Of a DNA stretch of 64,000 nucleotides, positions 63,961 through 64,000 are shown one piece after another; position 1 is the first letter of the stretch, and every line of letters begins with the position of its first letter. This DNA is from an uncultured Candidatus Poseidoniales archaeon (GTDB lineage: Archaea > Thermoplasmatota > Poseidoniia > Poseidoniales > Thalassarchaeaceae), in contig CABXDN010000003.1 in the NCBI GenBank assembly GCA_902511005.1, positions 1 to 64,000 on the forward strand, given 5' to 3'. A model generated the notes under the pieces. It did not search any database and was not told where the DNA came from. It saw nothing but the letters and a program-made list of their open reading frames with translations. A program made the translations under genes and the position numbers.

Positions 63961-64000
63961 ATTTTCACGTCGTTTTGTAAATAAAATCAAACTAATGAAT

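Overview
The window reads as chromosome of a planktonic marine euryarchaeon, most likely Marine Group II (Candidatus Poseidoniales) or a close relative. The archaeal core is unmistakable: RNA polymerase subunit P, an RFC-type clamp-loader protein, DphB, Trm5, geranylgeranylglyceryl phosphate synthase, ribosomal protein LX (L18a), prefoldin alpha, FtsY, a beta-CASP aCPSF2-type RNase and a eukaryote-like OMP decarboxylase. The DNA is AT-rich, genes are packed with many 1-4 base overlaps, and bacterial-type accessory genes are common (UvrA, CysD/CysNC, MMPL, MFS, LysE, NUDIX). The lineage is inferred from gene content only. No rRNA, CRISPR array, insertion sequence or prophage is visible. No gene-free stretch exceeds 300 bases; the longest, 36645-36868, holds a short direct repeat.

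Region 1-15.8 kb: a partial unknown gene, a glycerolipid-type acyltransferase with a C-terminal membrane domain, an SdhA-like flavoprotein, a large unknown membrane protein, tRNA-Arg(CCT), an RFC-small-like ATPase, RpoP, GMP synthase glutaminase, tRNA-Asp(GTC), a membrane-anchored hydrolase, divergent trm5/dphB with overlapping start codons, a large unknown protein coupled to dphB, a LysE exporter, and cystathionine gamma-synthase divergent from an Lrp regulator. Region 15.8-33 kb: CutA, geranylgeranyl reductase, a HAD phosphatase, an MMPL transporter, an SDR, an exported subtilase and an Asp-box lipoprotein, LysE, a Bax-inhibitor-1-like protein, UvrA, MoeA, a TauE-type permease, and a Pro/Lys-rich zinc-ribbon protein.

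Region 33-43.8 kb: purine salvage (apt and an NCS2 permease), aCPSF2, a large surface lipoprotein broken by a frameshift in a nine-base homopolymer, a ferredoxin with a coupled membrane protein, an M20 peptidase, GGGP synthase and a coiled-coil protein. Region 43.9-52 kb: LX, then a sulfate-activation set (cysQ, cysD, cysNC), then pfdA-ftsY, a membrane-tethered degenerate receiver protein and pyrF. The cys genes lie inside what is usually a compact archaeal LX-pfdA-ftsY neighbourhood. Region 52-64 kb: purL-purQ, a methyltransferase, an RluA-type pseudouridine synthase, an MFS exporter, an exported S15/CocE-like hydrolase, a NUDIX hydrolase, an M50 membrane protease and a CDP-alcohol phosphatidyltransferase.

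The picture is of a heterotroph that digests protein and other polymers at the cell surface, salvages and makes purines, activates sulfate, and makes archaeal isoprenoid lipids while also carrying an acyl-glycerol-type acyltransferase. I found no clearly new multi-gene defence or biosynthetic system. The best leads are the homopolymer-switched lipoprotein, the cys insertion, the acyltransferase, the pseudo-receiver and the altered clamp-loader ATPase. Many starts were moved inward to an ATG where the longest frame began with TTG or GTG. All family calls are from reading motifs; none was checked by database search.
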